NCBI GenBank assembly: GCA_903875135.1
Contig: CAIQUZ010000114.1
Span: 62,001 to 126,000 of the forward strand
Reading direction: 5' to 3'
Length of the DNA stretch: 64,000 bases
From: an uncultured beta proteobacterium
GTDB lineage: Bacteria > Pseudomonadota > Gammaproteobacteria > Burkholderiales > Burkholderiaceae
The stretch's first letter is position 1. Each line of letters starts with the position of its first letter. Shown piece by piece: positions 9,111 to 18,484 of this stretch. The notes under the pieces were generated by a model. The model saw only the letters and a program-made list of their open reading frames with translations. It searched no databases and had not been told where the DNA came from. Made by a program: the position numbers and the translations under genes.

Positions 9111-10274
9111 TTATTGAGTTGGGTTTTTTAATAATTCACGGGCAATAATTAATTGTTGAACTTCGGAGGCGCCTTCATAGATACGGAGCGCTCGGATATC
9201 TCGATACAGTTTTTCTACAACATGACCAGATACCACTCCAAGTCCGCCAAACATTTGAAGGGCTTGATCAATCACCAGTTGAGCTTCCTCAGTCGCAATT
9301 AACTTAGCCATCGCGGCCTCTTTGGTAATCACTTTTCCTTGATCACGTAACCATGCTGCTCGATAGATGAGTAATGCTGCACTATCGATACTCGTTGCCA
9401 TTTTTGCAAGCTTGGCTTGAGTTATTTGAAAATCCGCCAAATGTTGTCCAAACATTTGGCGTTGCTTTGCATGGGTAAGGGCTTCATCAAATGCGCGCTT
9501 AGCGAAACCTAAAGCAGCGGCTGCGACAGAAGTTCTAAATACATCAAGTGTGCGCATTGCAATTTTAAATCCCTCACCGCCTAGCCCAATTCGTTGGGAT
9601 AGTGGAACTTTGCATTGGTTAAACTTTAGCCTTGCCAAAGGGTGAGGGGCAATCACATGAATGCGTTCGGTAATTTCTAGGCCGGGGGTGTTCGAATCGA
9701 CTATCCAGGCACTGATCCCCTTTGTTCCAATACTCTTGGGCTCTCTCGCAAAAACGACATAAAAGTTCGCAATACCGCCATTAGAAATCCATGTTTTTTC
9801 ACCATCAATGACGGCGTAATCTGCTTGTTCGGTCGCTTGACATTGCATTGCAGCTACATCAGATCCGGCGTGTGGTTCTGAGAGAGCAAATGCAGCAATT
9901 TTTTTACCCGATACTACATCTGGTAAGTAGTTCGATTTTTGTGCTGAACTACCTGCGATACTGATTGCTCCAGAACCTAACCCTTGCATCGCAAATGAGA
10001 AATCAGCTAAGCCTTCATGATAGGCCAGAATTTCACGACTAAGACAGATTGTACGGGTATCAATCGTATCAAAATTACCACCGAACTGTTTTCCGCTAAC
10101 TGTCGATTTAAGCCATCCATCTTGACCTAATAGACGAACTAAATGTTGACAAGTAGCATCAACGTCCGCATGGGAAGATGATGCAATATTTTTACTAGAC
10201 CAAGCATCTAATTCATGAAATAGCTGACGATGATGTCCTTCAAAAAAAGGGAGGTTTAAAAACGAGTCATTCAT
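9111..10274 (-). CDS. Acyl-CoA dehydrogenase
   Basis: 387 residues, family length. The flavin/substrate motif FALSEPHAGSDVAAMQ (about 130-145), the WISNGGIANFYVVFA strand and the C-terminal RALRIYEGASEVQQLIIARELL, which carries the catalytic-base Glu, are all present. It oxidises an acyl-CoA alpha-beta bond using FAD, passing electrons to ETF. Placed between a RidA-like gene and an enoyl-CoA hydratase-like gene (5-base gap) in the aromatic operon, it probably handles an alicyclic CoA intermediate after dearomatisation. Confidence 0.93.
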   Translation of the reverse strand: MNDSFLNLPFFEGHHRQLFHELDAWSSKNIASSSHADVDATCQHLVRLLGQDGWLKSTVSGKQFGGNFDTIDTRTICLSREILAYHEGLADFSFAMQGLGSGAISIAGSSAQKSNYLPDVVSGKKIAAFALSEPHAGSDVAAMQCQATEQADYAVIDGEKTWISNGGIANFYVVFAREPKSIGTKGISAWIVDSNTPGLEITERIHVIAPHPLARLKFNQCKVPLSQRIGLGGEGFKIAMRTLDVFRTSVAAAALGFAKRAFDEALTHAKQRQMFGQHLADFQITQAKLAKMATSIDSAALLIYRAAWLRDQGKVITKEAAMAKLIATEEAQLVIDQALQMFGGLGVVSGHVVEKLYRDIRALRIYEGASEVQQLIIARELLKNPTQ

Positions 10275-10279
10275 TTTGT

Positions 10280-11137
10280 CTAGTTACCTTCAAAGATCGG
10301 CTTTTGTTTATCGACAAACGCATGGTATGCCCTGTGAAAGTCTTCCGTTAACATGCAAATGGCTTGAGCTTGCGCTTCGGATTCAATCGCTTGATCAATA
10401 GTCATTGACCATTCCTGATGTAGCATCGTTTTGGTGATGCCATTGGCAAAAGTGGGTCCATCAGCAATCAGTTTTGCTTGTTTCGTGGCATGAGCCAATA
10501 ACGCATCAGGACTGACAAGTTGATTAAAAAACCCCCAACGCTCACCCTCTTCAGCACTCATTGAGCGACCAAAAAAGAGTAACTCACTAGCTCGGCCTTG
10601 CCCAATAATGCGAGGTAGCATCGCGCACGCTCCCATATCGCAGCCAGCAAGACCTACCCGATTAAATAAAAAGGCTGTTTTACAGGTAGGTGTTCCGTAA
10701 CGTAAATCAGACGCCATTGCAATGATGGCGCCCGCCCCTGCGCAGATACCATCAACTGCTGCAATGATGGGTTGAGGGCATTTCCGCATCGCTTTGACAA
10801 GCTCCCCAGTCATTCGCGTAAACATCAGTAATTCTGGAGTTTTAAGTGCAATGAGTGGGCCGATAATTTCATGGACATCACCTCCGGAACAGAAATTGTT
10901 TCCGGCACCATGAATCACAACAGCTTTTACATCAGAGGCAAATTGCAACGCAAGAAATAGGTCTCTTAACTCAGCATAAGATTCGAAGGTTAAGGGATTT
11001 TTACGATCAGGACGATTGAGGGTGATCGTACCGACTTTCTCTTTAACAGCCCACAGGAAATGTTGCGCTTGATAGTTCGTCATCTCTTTACGATTATGAT
11101 CAAGTAGACCTGGATCCACGTTTTCTAAATAGTTCAT
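10280..11137 (-). CDS. Enoyl-CoA hydratase/isomerase family protein
   Basis: 285 residues from the ATG at 11137 ([11 protein letters not shown]), which has AAGAGA upstream and sits just after the MarR stop. The longer ORF would run back into the marR coding region and its extra N-terminus is not family-like. Crotonase motifs: [15 protein letters not shown], then the oxyanion-hole [14 protein letters not shown] and [18 protein letters not shown]. Crotonases hydrate, isomerise or hydrolyse CoA esters; ring-opening hydrolases of this fold are also known. Role here: beta-oxidation-like processing of the cyclic CoA intermediate. Confidence 0.92.
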   Translation of the reverse strand: MNYLENVDPGLLDHNRKEMTNYQAQHFLWAVKEKVGTITLNRPDRKNPLTFESYAELRDLFLALQFASDVKAVVIHGAGNNFCSGGDVHEIIGPLIALKTPELLMFTRMTGELVKAMRKCPQPIIAAVDGICAGAGAIIAMASDLRYGTPTCKTAFLFNRVGLAGCDMGACAMLPRIIGQGRASELLFFGRSMSAEEGERWGFFNQLVSPDALLAHATKQAKLIADGPTFANGITKTMLHQEWSMTIDQAIESEAQAQAICMLTEDFHRAYHAFVDKQKPIFEGN

Positions 11138-11147
11138 AGGGGTTCTC

Positions 11148-11645
11148 TTAATAGACTGGTTGGGATAGATGGGTAACATGTTGACGAATGGTGCCAAGCA
11201 GTAGATACATTTGTTGGATTAATTGGGGTTCAAGTTCGGAAAAAAACTCTAAAATCCATTTCTCATGTTCATGAGCCATTTTACTGAATTGAGTATTTCC
11301 TTGAGGCGTTAGTTGGATGACCCAAGAACGGCGATCATCAGGGCTTGCTTGACGAACAACTAAGCCATCATTTTCTAATTCGTCCGTAAGACCGGTGATA
11401 TTTCCTTTGGTCACCATGAGGTTATTGGATAAATCACTCATACTCAAGCCATGAGGTTCACGGTATAACTGAGCCATATAGTCAAATCGCGCAAGAGATA
11501 TTTGAAATTGATCGCGTAGCCGTTGTTTAATTTGATCTTCGATTTGGGTAGAGCATGAAAAAAGTCTTAACCACAATTTCAATTCGATATGATCATTCTT
11601 CTTCACTCTGGCTTCATGACCAGTATCTTCGTTTTTAGTCGTCAT
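11148..11645 (-). CDS. MarR-family transcriptional regulator of the aromatic operon
   Basis: 165 residues. The winged-helix core includes [30 protein letters not shown] (recognition helix region, about 68-97) and the wing [13 protein letters not shown], both typical of MarR. The start codon overlaps the stop of the SDR gene (ATGA), so it is co-translated within the operon. MarR proteins of this type usually repress degradation operons until an aromatic acid or its CoA thioester binds. A perfect 10-4-10 palindrome overlapping the -10 box of the operon promoter (16426-16449) is its likely operator, giving autoregulation. Confidence 0.92.
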   Translation of the reverse strand: MTTKNEDTGHEARVKKNDHIELKLWLRLFSCSTQIEDQIKQRLRDQFQISLARFDYMAQLYREPHGLSMSDLSNNLMVTKGNITGLTDELENDGLVVRQASPDDRRSWVIQLTPQGNTQFSKMAHEHEKWILEFFSELEPQLIQQMYLLLGTIRQHVTHLSQPVY

Positions 11646-12412
11646 TGTAAAATTTCTCCACCACTAATAGGTATGGTTTGACCATGGATTGAACCGGAGT
11701 TTTTATCGCATAGCCAAAGGACCGTATTAGCAATTTCTATTGGTTGAATAATTCGTCCTTGAGGATTATTGGCTGCAAACTCTTTCCGAATATCAGCTTC
11801 ACTGCGCCCAGTTTTTTGCATCACATTGGCAATACTATTTTTTAAAATGTCTGACTCCGTAAAGCCTGGACAAATTGCATTGACTGTGACGCCTTTTTGC
11901 GATAACTCTAAAGCTAAAGCTCTCGTCATTCCAACCACAGCATGTTTTGCAGCGCAATATGCTGAGACATATGCATAGCCAGTAATACCTGCAGTACTGG
12001 CAATATTAACAATGCGTCCCCACTGCTGCTCAACCATTTCTGGAAGGGCTGCCTGTATGCAAAGCATGGTGCCAATCAAGTTGACATTAAGCATTCTTTG
12101 CATCATCGCCACATCGGTTTTCATGAAGGGGGCACTTTCTGCTTGGCCCGCGTTATTGACAAGAATCTGAATCGGACCAAAATGTTTTTTAGCTAACGCA
12201 AAAGCATTTTTTACACTGTGTTCATCGGTGATATCTGTACTAACAGCAAAACAAGACTTTGGATAAAGCTGAACGAGTTTTTCAAGACTTTCTTGATCAC
12301 GCCCAAGGATCGTTACTTTCGCACCTTGAAAAATCAATTGTTGAGTGATTTCAATACCAATACCGCGCCCCCCACCGGTGACAAGGGCATGTTGATCAGC
12401 AAGAGTTTGCAT
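11642..12412 (-). CDS. Short-chain dehydrogenase (3-hydroxyacyl-CoA dehydrogenase-like)
   Basis: 256 residues from the ATG at 12412, four bases after the upstream stop; the ORF track uses a TTG at 12424. Rossmann motif TGGGRGIGIEI, NNAG, and the catalytic YCAAK (YxxxK) are intact. The C-terminus with HGQTIPISGGE is common in classical SDRs. In context it would oxidise a 3-hydroxyacyl-CoA with NAD(P)+ after the hydratase step. It is translationally coupled on both sides, to the bifunctional hydroxylase/reductase and to marR. Confidence 0.92.
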   Translation of the reverse strand: MQTLADQHALVTGGGRGIGIEITQQLIFQGAKVTILGRDQESLEKLVQLYPKSCFAVSTDITDEHSVKNAFALAKKHFGPIQILVNNAGQAESAPFMKTDVAMMQRMLNVNLIGTMLCIQAALPEMVEQQWGRIVNIASTAGITGYAYVSAYCAAKHAVVGMTRALALELSQKGVTVNAICPGFTESDILKNSIANVMQKTGRSEADIRKEFAANNPQGRIIQPIEIANTVLWLCDKNSGSIHGQTIPISGGEILQ

Positions 12413-12416
12413 TGAG

Positions 12417-14762
12417 TTAGTCAAGTTTCACCATTGGTTTTGAGTTGAGATTTTGTTGTATTTTTTCACGTTCAAATAAAGCTTCCATTTGTGGTTTACC
12501 AGCGACATATTGTTTCGGCCAGGAAAGATCTTTAAAACCGATTTTTGCAGCCTCAGTTAAAGTCCATGCAGGATTGGCTAAATGGGGTCTTGCTACAGCG
12601 CATAAATCTGCTCGTCCTGCAGCAATAATACTATTGACATGGTCTGCTTCACTGATTGCGCCAACAGCGATTGTAGGTATACCAACTTCTTGACGTATTC
12701 TGTCAGAAAATGGAGTTTGGTACATTCGGCCATAGACCGGTCGTTGATCTTTACTAACTTGACCCGAGGAGCAGTCGATCATATCGGCGCCTGCTTCTTT
12801 AAAAGCTTTAGCAATCGCAACTGCGTCGATGGGCGTTATTCCTCCATCGACCCAATCATGTGCAGAAATACGCACTGAGATAGGGAGATTTTTTGGCCAA
12901 GCAGCCCGCATCGACCTAAATATTTCGAGAGGGTAGCGCAAGCGATTTTCGAGAGTGCCACCATATTCATCTGTTCGATGATTAGTTAGCGGTGAAATAA
13001 AGCTCGAAAGTAAGTAACCGTGCGCACAATGTAGTTCTAGCCAATCAAAACCAATTGCAGTAGCTTTGATTGTTGAAGCAACAAATTCATCGCGCACACG
13101 ATCCATATCTTTACGATTCATCGCACGTGGGATTTGATTATTTTCTGAGTAAGCCATTGCTGATGCAGCAATAACTTGCCAATTATCAGCAGGAAGAGGT
13201 AAGTCAATACCATCCCAGGCTAGATTTGTAGATCCCTTTGGACCAGAGTGACCAATTTGTAGTGCAATTTTGGCATCGGTGTGTTCATGGACCCACTTGA
13301 CGACACGAGTAAACGCAATGATATGTTCGTCTTTATACAGCCCAGGGCATCCAGGAGTAATTCTTCCATCGGCTGAGGGTGAAGTCATCTCAACCATCAC
13401 CATTGCGGCTCCCCCCATGGCACGAGCGCCGAGATGAACAAGGTGAAAATCACCAACGGAACCATCGATCGCTGAGTATTGCGCCATTGGCGACACGATC
13501 ACTCGGTTTTTCAAGGTGACGCCGCGGATGGTAAATGGAGTAAACATTGGCGGTGGTGTCGCTTGTTGATTGTTCAACACGACATGATGCTTTTGGGCTA
13601 ACCAAGCTTCATAATTTTGCAGCCACTTGGCATCTCGTAGGCGCAGGTTTTCATGGCTAATTCGCTGACTTCTTGTTAATAACGAATACATGAGCTGTGG
13701 AGGTTCAAGTTGGTCACAATAACGTTTGCCACAAACTTCAAACCATTCCATCGCATTCCAAGCAGCATTTTGTAGTCGTAATACATCGATTCTACGAACT
13801 GCTTGATATTCTTTTAGTACCTCTGTAATGGACTCTTTCTGATGCCCAAATTGGTTAAATAAATGGGTTAACTCAATGGAGTCTTCTATCGCTAATTTAG
13901 TGCCTGATCCAATCGCAAAATGCGCCGTATGAACTGCGTCACCCATCATCACTACATGGCTATTACCATTGAAGTGAGACCATTCTTGACAAGTAATATG
14001 TTGAAAATTTAGCCATGCAGAGCCGCGAAGATGGCGTGAGTTCGTCAAAAGTTTTGCGCCTATCAGATTATCTGCAAAGATATTTTCACAAAATGTAACA
14101 GACTCTTCCTGAGATGCCTTATCCAGATGGTGAGCAAGCCAAGTTTCCTCAGTACATTCAACGATAAATGTTGTAGTTGTTTCATCGAATTGATAAATAT
14201 GAGCCGCAAACCAACCATGCTGAGTTTTTTTGAATAAAAAGGTGAAAGCATCGTAGAGCTTATTTGTTCCTAACCAGATAAAACGGTTTGGCCGAGGGAC
14301 AATGGTTGGTTGGAATATATCAGCATATTTGGTTCGTATCTTAGAGTTGATACCATCGCTCGCAATGATCAGATCTGCATGGGGAAAATCATCATCAGAA
14401 TTTACTTCGGCTTCAAAAACTAGTTTTACACCAAGTTCTTCACAGCGTAATTGCAAAATATTCAACAGTTTTTTTCGACCAATTCCAACAAAGCCGTGGC
14501 CACCAGATCGGATAACTTCATTTTTAAAATGAAGTTCGATATCATCCCAATGATTAAATGACTTCTGAATCTCTGCCGCTGTTGACGGATCCCACTTTTG
14601 CATGTTTTCCATGGTTTGATCAGAAAAAACGACTCCCCAACCAAAAGTGTCGTATGGTTTATTACGTTCATAAACAGTAATATCGTGCTCAGGATGTTGT
14701 AACTTCATGAGAAGACCAAAATACAATCCTGAGGGACCACCACCAATGCAAACTATATTCAT
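12417..14762 (-). CDS. Bifunctional FAD hydroxylase / OYE-type reductase (2-aminobenzoyl-CoA monooxygenase/reductase or salicylyl-CoA 5-hydroxylase type)
   Basis: 781 residues, a natural two-domain fusion. Residues about 1-385 are a p-hydroxybenzoate-hydroxylase-type FAD domain: CIGGGPSGLYFGLLM at the start and GDAVHTAHFAIGSGTKLAIED around 270-290. Residues about 405-760 are an Old Yellow Enzyme FMN barrel: FTPFTIRGVTLKNRVIVSP, IGHSGPKG, and ELHCAHGYLLSSFISP. The known enzyme with this architecture, 2-aminobenzoyl-CoA monooxygenase/reductase (Azoarcus evansii), hydroxylates the CoA-bound ring and then reduces it, losing aromaticity; close relatives are annotated as salicylyl-CoA 5-hydroxylases. 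The OYE half plus ridA favours 2-aminobenzoate; salicylate cannot be excluded. The start overlaps the ligase stop (ATGA). Confidence 0.93.
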   Translation of the reverse strand: MNIVCIGGGPSGLYFGLLMKLQHPEHDITVYERNKPYDTFGWGVVFSDQTMENMQKWDPSTAAEIQKSFNHWDDIELHFKNEVIRSGGHGFVGIGRKKLLNILQLRCEELGVKLVFEAEVNSDDDFPHADLIIASDGINSKIRTKYADIFQPTIVPRPNRFIWLGTNKLYDAFTFLFKKTQHGWFAAHIYQFDETTTTFIVECTEETWLAHHLDKASQEESVTFCENIFADNLIGAKLLTNSRHLRGSAWLNFQHITCQEWSHFNGNSHVVMMGDAVHTAHFAIGSGTKLAIEDSIELTHLFNQFGHQKESITEVLKEYQAVRRIDVLRLQNAAWNAMEWFEVCGKRYCDQLEPPQLMYSLLTRSQRISHENLRLRDAKWLQNYEAWLAQKHHVVLNNQQATPPPMFTPFTIRGVTLKNRVIVSPMAQYSAIDGSVGDFHLVHLGARAMGGAAMVMVEMTSPSADGRITPGCPGLYKDEHIIAFTRVVKWVHEHTDAKIALQIGHSGPKGSTNLAWDGIDLPLPADNWQVIAASAMAYSENNQIPRAMNRKDMDRVRDEFVASTIKATAIGFDWLELHCAHGYLLSSFISPLTNHRTDEYGGTLENRLRYPLEIFRSMRAAWPKNLPISVRISAHDWVDGGITPIDAVAIAKAFKEAGADMIDCSSGQVSKDQRPVYGRMYQTPFSDRIRQEVGIPTIAVGAISEADHVNSIIAAGRADLCAVARPHLANPAWTLTEAAKIGFKDLSWPKQYVAGKPQMEALFEREKIQQNLNSKPMVKLD

Positions 14763-16378
14763 GACACACCATTTATCTGTTTAAGTCGAAAGCGTTGTAA
14801 TTTTCCAGTCTCAGTACGAGGTAATGTATCGAGATAGTCAATTGCACGGGGATATTTATAAGGCGCAATTTTTTGCTTCACAAAATCTTGCAATTCTGAA
14901 GTCATTTGAGGGGTACCAATCAAGCCAGGCTTTAGAACTACAAAAGCTTTAATAATTTGGCCTCGTTGATCATCCGGAACACCAATCACAGCACATTCAG
15001 CGACAGCCGCATTCTCGAGTAAGGCCCATTCGACTTCTGGGCTTGAAACGTTGTAGCCCGAGGTGACGATCATGTCATCGATGCGAGCATGATAATAAAA
15101 GTACCCATCTTGATCTTGGTGAAACATATCGCCTGGCAAATTCCAAGCTTGTTGAACATAATTGGTTTGTCTTGAATCAGCCAGGTAGCGACAACCTGTA
15201 GGGCCTTTAATCGCAAGCTTACCTACTTCCCCGATAGGTACTTCTTGCATATCCTCATTGACAATTTTTGCAATGTAACCAGGTAAAGTTTTTCCGACAG
15301 ATCCATCACGATAATGACTAGGATCAGAAGCGATATAAATATGAATCATTTCAGTACCGCCGATACCGTCATAAATACCGAGCCCAGTAGCTACTTGCCA
15401 AGATTTTCGTGTATCGATGGGTAATGCTTCACCTGCCGAGACGCACTTTTTTAAAGTCAGTAGTTGTGGTTGACGAGCTAATGGTGTCATTGCCCGATAG
15501 CCAGTTGGGGAGGTAAAACAGATAGTTGCTTGATATTTTTCGATCGCCTGTAGTAAAAGTTCAGGGTTGAGTTTTTCGATGAGTACGGTAGTTGCTCTAG
15601 CCCATAGCGGAAAGCAGAGTAAGCCACCAAGACCAAAGGTAAACGCAAGTGGCGGAGTACCAATAAAAATATCAGATGAATTTGGTTTGAGACAGTGGCG
15701 CGGAAAGACTTCGCACATCGCCATGACATCACGATGGAAATGGATAGTGCCTTTAGGGGTGCCAGTAGTTCCTGAAGTAAATCCAATTAAAGCAGGGTCA
15801 ACGGACTGACTTGGATAGGCATTAAAAAGTGTTGGCTGATCCTTGATTTGACTCTCTAGTGATCCATGAGGACCATAAAAAGTTATCTGTTTTAAAAACG
15901 AAGAGTTCTGTTGAGTTAGTAATAATTCCTCTTTAAGGACTTCATCGCAAATGGCATGAGAAATTTGAGCAATTTGAACAATTTCGGATAATTCTTTTTG
16001 CCGCAGAAGAGGCATAGTACCAACAGCAACACCGCCAACTTTAAATACAGCCAGCCAACAGGCTGCCAGCCAGGGACTATTACTTCCTCTTAACAGTACG
16101 CGATTTCCTGGTTGAAAAGATTGCTCTTTTACCAGGAAATGGCAAATTTGATTCACTACTTGTTGAAGTTCAAGATATGTCCATTGGATGGATGAGCCGA
16201 TGATGGCCGTATGATGACCAAAACCTTCTTCGACAGCCTTATCGAGTAACTCAGTCGATGCGTTAAGATCTTTTGGGAAATTGAGCTCAGGAGAATCGAA
16301 TAGGAATTCAGGCCATTCAGCGATTGGGGGAAGGTGTTCCTTTACAAAACCGTCATACTCACGCTGCCCTGTGCTCAT
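14759..16378 (-). CDS. Aromatic acid-CoA ligase (benzoate-/2-aminobenzoate-CoA ligase family)
   Basis: 539 residues. The AMP-binding P-loop GFTSGTTGTPKGTIHFHRD (about 198-216), GIYDGIGGTEMIHIYIA, the hinge region around YYHARIDDMIVTSGYNVSSPEVE, and the adenylation Lys in PRTETGKLQRFRLK near the C-terminus are all present. It would activate an ortho-substituted benzoate with ATP and CoA. It is the first gene of a seven-gene operon (ligase, hydroxylase/reductase, SDR, MarR, hydratase, acyl-CoA dehydrogenase, RidA). AGAGGT precedes the ATG. The preference for 2-aminobenzoate over benzoate or salicylate is inferred from the next gene. Confidence 0.92.
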   Translation of the reverse strand: MSTGQREYDGFVKEHLPPIAEWPEFLFDSPELNFPKDLNASTELLDKAVEEGFGHHTAIIGSSIQWTYLELQQVVNQICHFLVKEQSFQPGNRVLLRGSNSPWLAACWLAVFKVGGVAVGTMPLLRQKELSEIVQIAQISHAICDEVLKEELLLTQQNSSFLKQITFYGPHGSLESQIKDQPTLFNAYPSQSVDPALIGFTSGTTGTPKGTIHFHRDVMAMCEVFPRHCLKPNSSDIFIGTPPLAFTFGLGGLLCFPLWARATTVLIEKLNPELLLQAIEKYQATICFTSPTGYRAMTPLARQPQLLTLKKCVSAGEALPIDTRKSWQVATGLGIYDGIGGTEMIHIYIASDPSHYRDGSVGKTLPGYIAKIVNEDMQEVPIGEVGKLAIKGPTGCRYLADSRQTNYVQQAWNLPGDMFHQDQDGYFYYHARIDDMIVTSGYNVSSPEVEWALLENAAVAECAVIGVPDDQRGQIIKAFVVLKPGLIGTPQMTSELQDFVKQKIAPYKYPRAIDYLDTLPRTETGKLQRFRLKQINGVS

Positions 16379-16425
16379 AGCGACCTCTTGCGAAGTGGTA
16401 GTTGTCAGAAATTTACTTTAGTTAC

Positions 16426-16449
16426 AAATAGTTTACTACTAAACTATTT
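16426..16449. promoter_or_regulatory. Palindromic operator, probable MarR site
   Basis: AAATAGTTTA-CTAC-TAAACTATTT: a perfect 10-bp inverted repeat with a 4-base spacer, 48 bases upstream of the ligase start. The length and symmetry suit a dimeric winged-helix repressor, and the only regulator gene in the operon is MarR-type. No second copy of the full palindrome was noticed elsewhere in the window. Confidence 0.7.
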
Positions 16450-16457
16450 AATAGCAA
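16430..16457 (-). promoter_or_regulatory. Candidate sigma70 promoter of the aromatic acyl-CoA operon
   Basis: On the minus strand, TTGCTA (16452-16457), a 16-base spacer, and TAAACT (16430-16435), each 4/6 to consensus. The -10 lies inside one arm of the palindrome, a placement expected for repression. The hexamers are modest, so the exact start is uncertain. Confidence 0.45.
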
Positions 16458-16534
16458 ATAGAATTTTGAATTTAATTTGTCTCCCTAGCGATATTCCTTC
16501 ATCGCTAGACTCGAAGACCAAGAGTTTACAAGGA

Positions 16535-16564
16535 TTGAGGGCTGATATCGCTATCAGCCCTCAA
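16535..16564. repeat. Perfect 13-bp inverted repeat (hairpin) between the exported-protein gene and the ligase operon
   Basis: TTGAGGGCTGATA-TCGC-TATCAGCCCTCAA. It lies 31 bases downstream of the stop of the minus-strand gene 16596-16994. A T-run flanks it on the 5' side in the minus-strand reading (TTTTTT before the stem), not the 3' side, so it is not a textbook intrinsic terminator. It may still protect the 3' end or act as an unusual terminator. Confidence 0.8.
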
Positions 16565-16595
16565 AAAACATTTAGAAATGAGTTATAGCGTTGAC

Positions 16596-16994
16596 TTAAC
16601 GACACTCTCTTTTATTCAGATCCACTTGACCGAGAAAGCGACCAGATGCGTCAGCGTAGGTGTAGCGAACGTTAACAGTATTGATTAACTGCCTTAATGT
16701 TGGATCAGTACACAAGGTATTTAACATTCCAGGTTTGAGTGTATTAATTTCATTCTGAGTTACGGAGCCTGCAGGAACATTTAATCTGTTTCTGTACACC
16801 AACGTGACTGGCCCACCGTCATTGGTGCAAATTGCGTTCAATAGAGTCGTTACTTTATCTAAGGTTTGTGGGGTCGACTTATTAATATCAGATGCTGTAG
16901 CATTGCAGTCCGACATTAAATTAGCCTTTGCATTTATAGAGCAAAGAAACAAAATACAAAATAAAGATTTTAAGAACAAACTGACTTTAGACAT
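16596..16994 (-). CDS. Small exported protein of unknown function
   Basis: 132 residues. Signal peptide at about 1-24 (LFCILFLCSINAKAN, with an AKA-N type cleavage site). The mature part of about 108 residues has four Cys (SDC, AIC, TLC, REC), suggesting up to two disulfides. The C-terminal VRYTYADASGRFLGQVDLNKREC looks like a compact beta-rich unit. I recognise no named family. It lies 47 bases downstream of pntB on the same strand, with GGAG in front of the start, and may have its own promoter. A periplasmic location is inferred from the signal peptide and paired Cys. Confidence 0.8.
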   Translation of the reverse strand: MSKVSLFLKSLFCILFLCSINAKANLMSDCNATASDINKSTPQTLDKVTTLLNAICTNDGGPVTLVYRNRLNVPAGSVTQNEINTLKPGMLNTLCTDPTLRQLINTVNVRYTYADASGRFLGQVDLNKRECR

Positions 16995-17041
16995 GTCGAC
17001 TCCTTTAGTTATTTGTAATTGAACACAATGGCTTGCGTGAT

Positions 17042-18484
17042 TTACTCAACAGCTTTGACCATATCTTCGATGACCTTTTTCGCATCGCCAAAGACCATCA
17101 TCGTTTTATCCATATAGAAAAGATCGTTATCCAAACCAGCATAACCGGAAGCCATGGAACGTTTGTTCACAATGACAGTCTTCGCTTTATAAGCCTCAAG
17201 GATTGGCATGCCAAAAATCGGACTTCCAGGAGTTCTTGCTGCTGGGTTAACAACGTCATTCGCTCCTAAAATTAAAACTACATCAGCTTGTGCAAATTCA
17301 CCATTAATATCTTCCATTTCAAAAACCTGATCATAAGGAACTTCAGCTTCTGCTAGGAGAACGTTCATATGACCAGGCATACGACCTGCAACGGGATGGA
17401 TGGCGTATTTAACGTTGACACCTTTATGGATTAATTTTTCGGTGAGTTCTTTTAAGGAGTGCTGAGCTCGAGCGACAGCAAGGCCGTAACCTGGAACAAT
17501 GATTAATGTTTCTGCATTACCCATCAAGAATGCAGCGTCATCAGCAGAGCCGCTTTTTACAGGGCGTTGGGCTTGAGCACCTGCTGCGACGACTGTACCA
17601 GCATCACCACCGAAGCCACCTAAAATAACGTTAAAGAAGGATCTGTTCATCGCCTTACACATGATGTAAGAGAGAATCGCACCAGACGAACCAACCAGAG
17701 AGCCAGCAACAATGAGCATCGAATTATTAAGTGAGAAACCAATTCCTGCAGCGGCCCATCCTGAGTAAGAGTTCAGCATGGAAACAACCACGGGCATATC
17801 GGCGCCGCCGATAGGGATAATAATTAAAACACCTAACACAAAGGCAATTGCAAGCATTGCTAAAAAAGGTTCCCAAGCAGGTGTTAGTCCTGTATCCATC
17901 GCAAAATAAACACCGCATCCCAGCATCAGGATTGCTAACAATAAGTTCAGAGGGTGTTGACCTTTAAATGTTACAGGCGCACCTTGGAAAAATCTAAACT
18001 TATATTTACCAGAGAGTTTGCCGAAGGCAATCACAGAACCAGAGAAAGTAATTGCTCCGATAAATGTACCGATGAATAGTTCGATACGATTGCCGATAGG
18101 CAATGATTCTCCGGCGGGCACGATATTAAATGCCGCAGGTTCTGAAACCGCAGCGATCGCAATACACACTGCGGCAAGACCAATCATGCTGTGCATAAAG
18201 GCTACAAGCTCAGGCATTTTGGTCATCTCAACACGTTTTGCCATCACTGCGCCGATACCACCACCAACTAATAGACCGCCAAGAACATATAGCATGCCAT
18301 CGGCCATCGAAGCGCCAGCCAATTTACTAATAAGGCCAACCGTGGTACAGATAGCAATCGCCATCCCTATCATGCCAAAGAGATTGCCACGAATAGACGA
18401 GGTTGGGTGAGATAGGCCTTTGAGCGCTTGTATAAAACAGACAGAGGCAACTAAATATAAAAGAGTGATCAAATCCATACTCAT
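17042..18484 (-). CDS. pntB: NAD(P) transhydrogenase subunit beta
   Basis: 480 residues, normal length. The N-terminal two-thirds are membrane helices (domain II). The C-terminal domain III binds NADP(H): [34 protein letters not shown] and [11 protein letters not shown]. With the alpha subunits it couples proton entry to hydride transfer from NADH to NADP+, supplying NADPH in the inner membrane. The start overlaps the stop of the preceding pnt gene by four bases. Confidence 0.98.
   Translation of the reverse strand: MSMDLITLLYLVASVCFIQALKGLSHPTSSIRGNLFGMIGMAIAICTTVGLISKLAGASMADGMLYVLGGLLVGGGIGAVMAKRVEMTKMPELVAFMHSMIGLAAVCIAIAAVSEPAAFNIVPAGESLPIGNRIELFIGTFIGAITFSGSVIAFGKLSGKYKFRFFQGAPVTFKGQHPLNLLLAILMLGCGVYFAMDTGLTPAWEPFLAMLAIAFVLGVLIIIPIGGADMPVVVSMLNSYSGWAAAGIGFSLNNSMLIVAGSLVGSSGAILSYIMCKAMNRSFFNVILGGFGGDAGTVVAAGAQAQRPVKSGSADDAAFLMGNAETLIIVPGYGLAVARAQHSLKELTEKLIHKGVNVKYAIHPVAGRMPGHMNVLLAEAEVPYDQVFEMEDINGEFAQADVVLILGANDVVNPAARTPGSPIFGMPILEAYKAKTVIVNKRSMASGYAGLDNDLFYMDKTMMVFGDAKKVIEDMVKAVE

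Noticed and set aside
18018-18410. 130-residue plus-strand ORF opposite pntB
   Set aside because: Antisense shadow of membrane-protein coding; composition only mirrors pntB.
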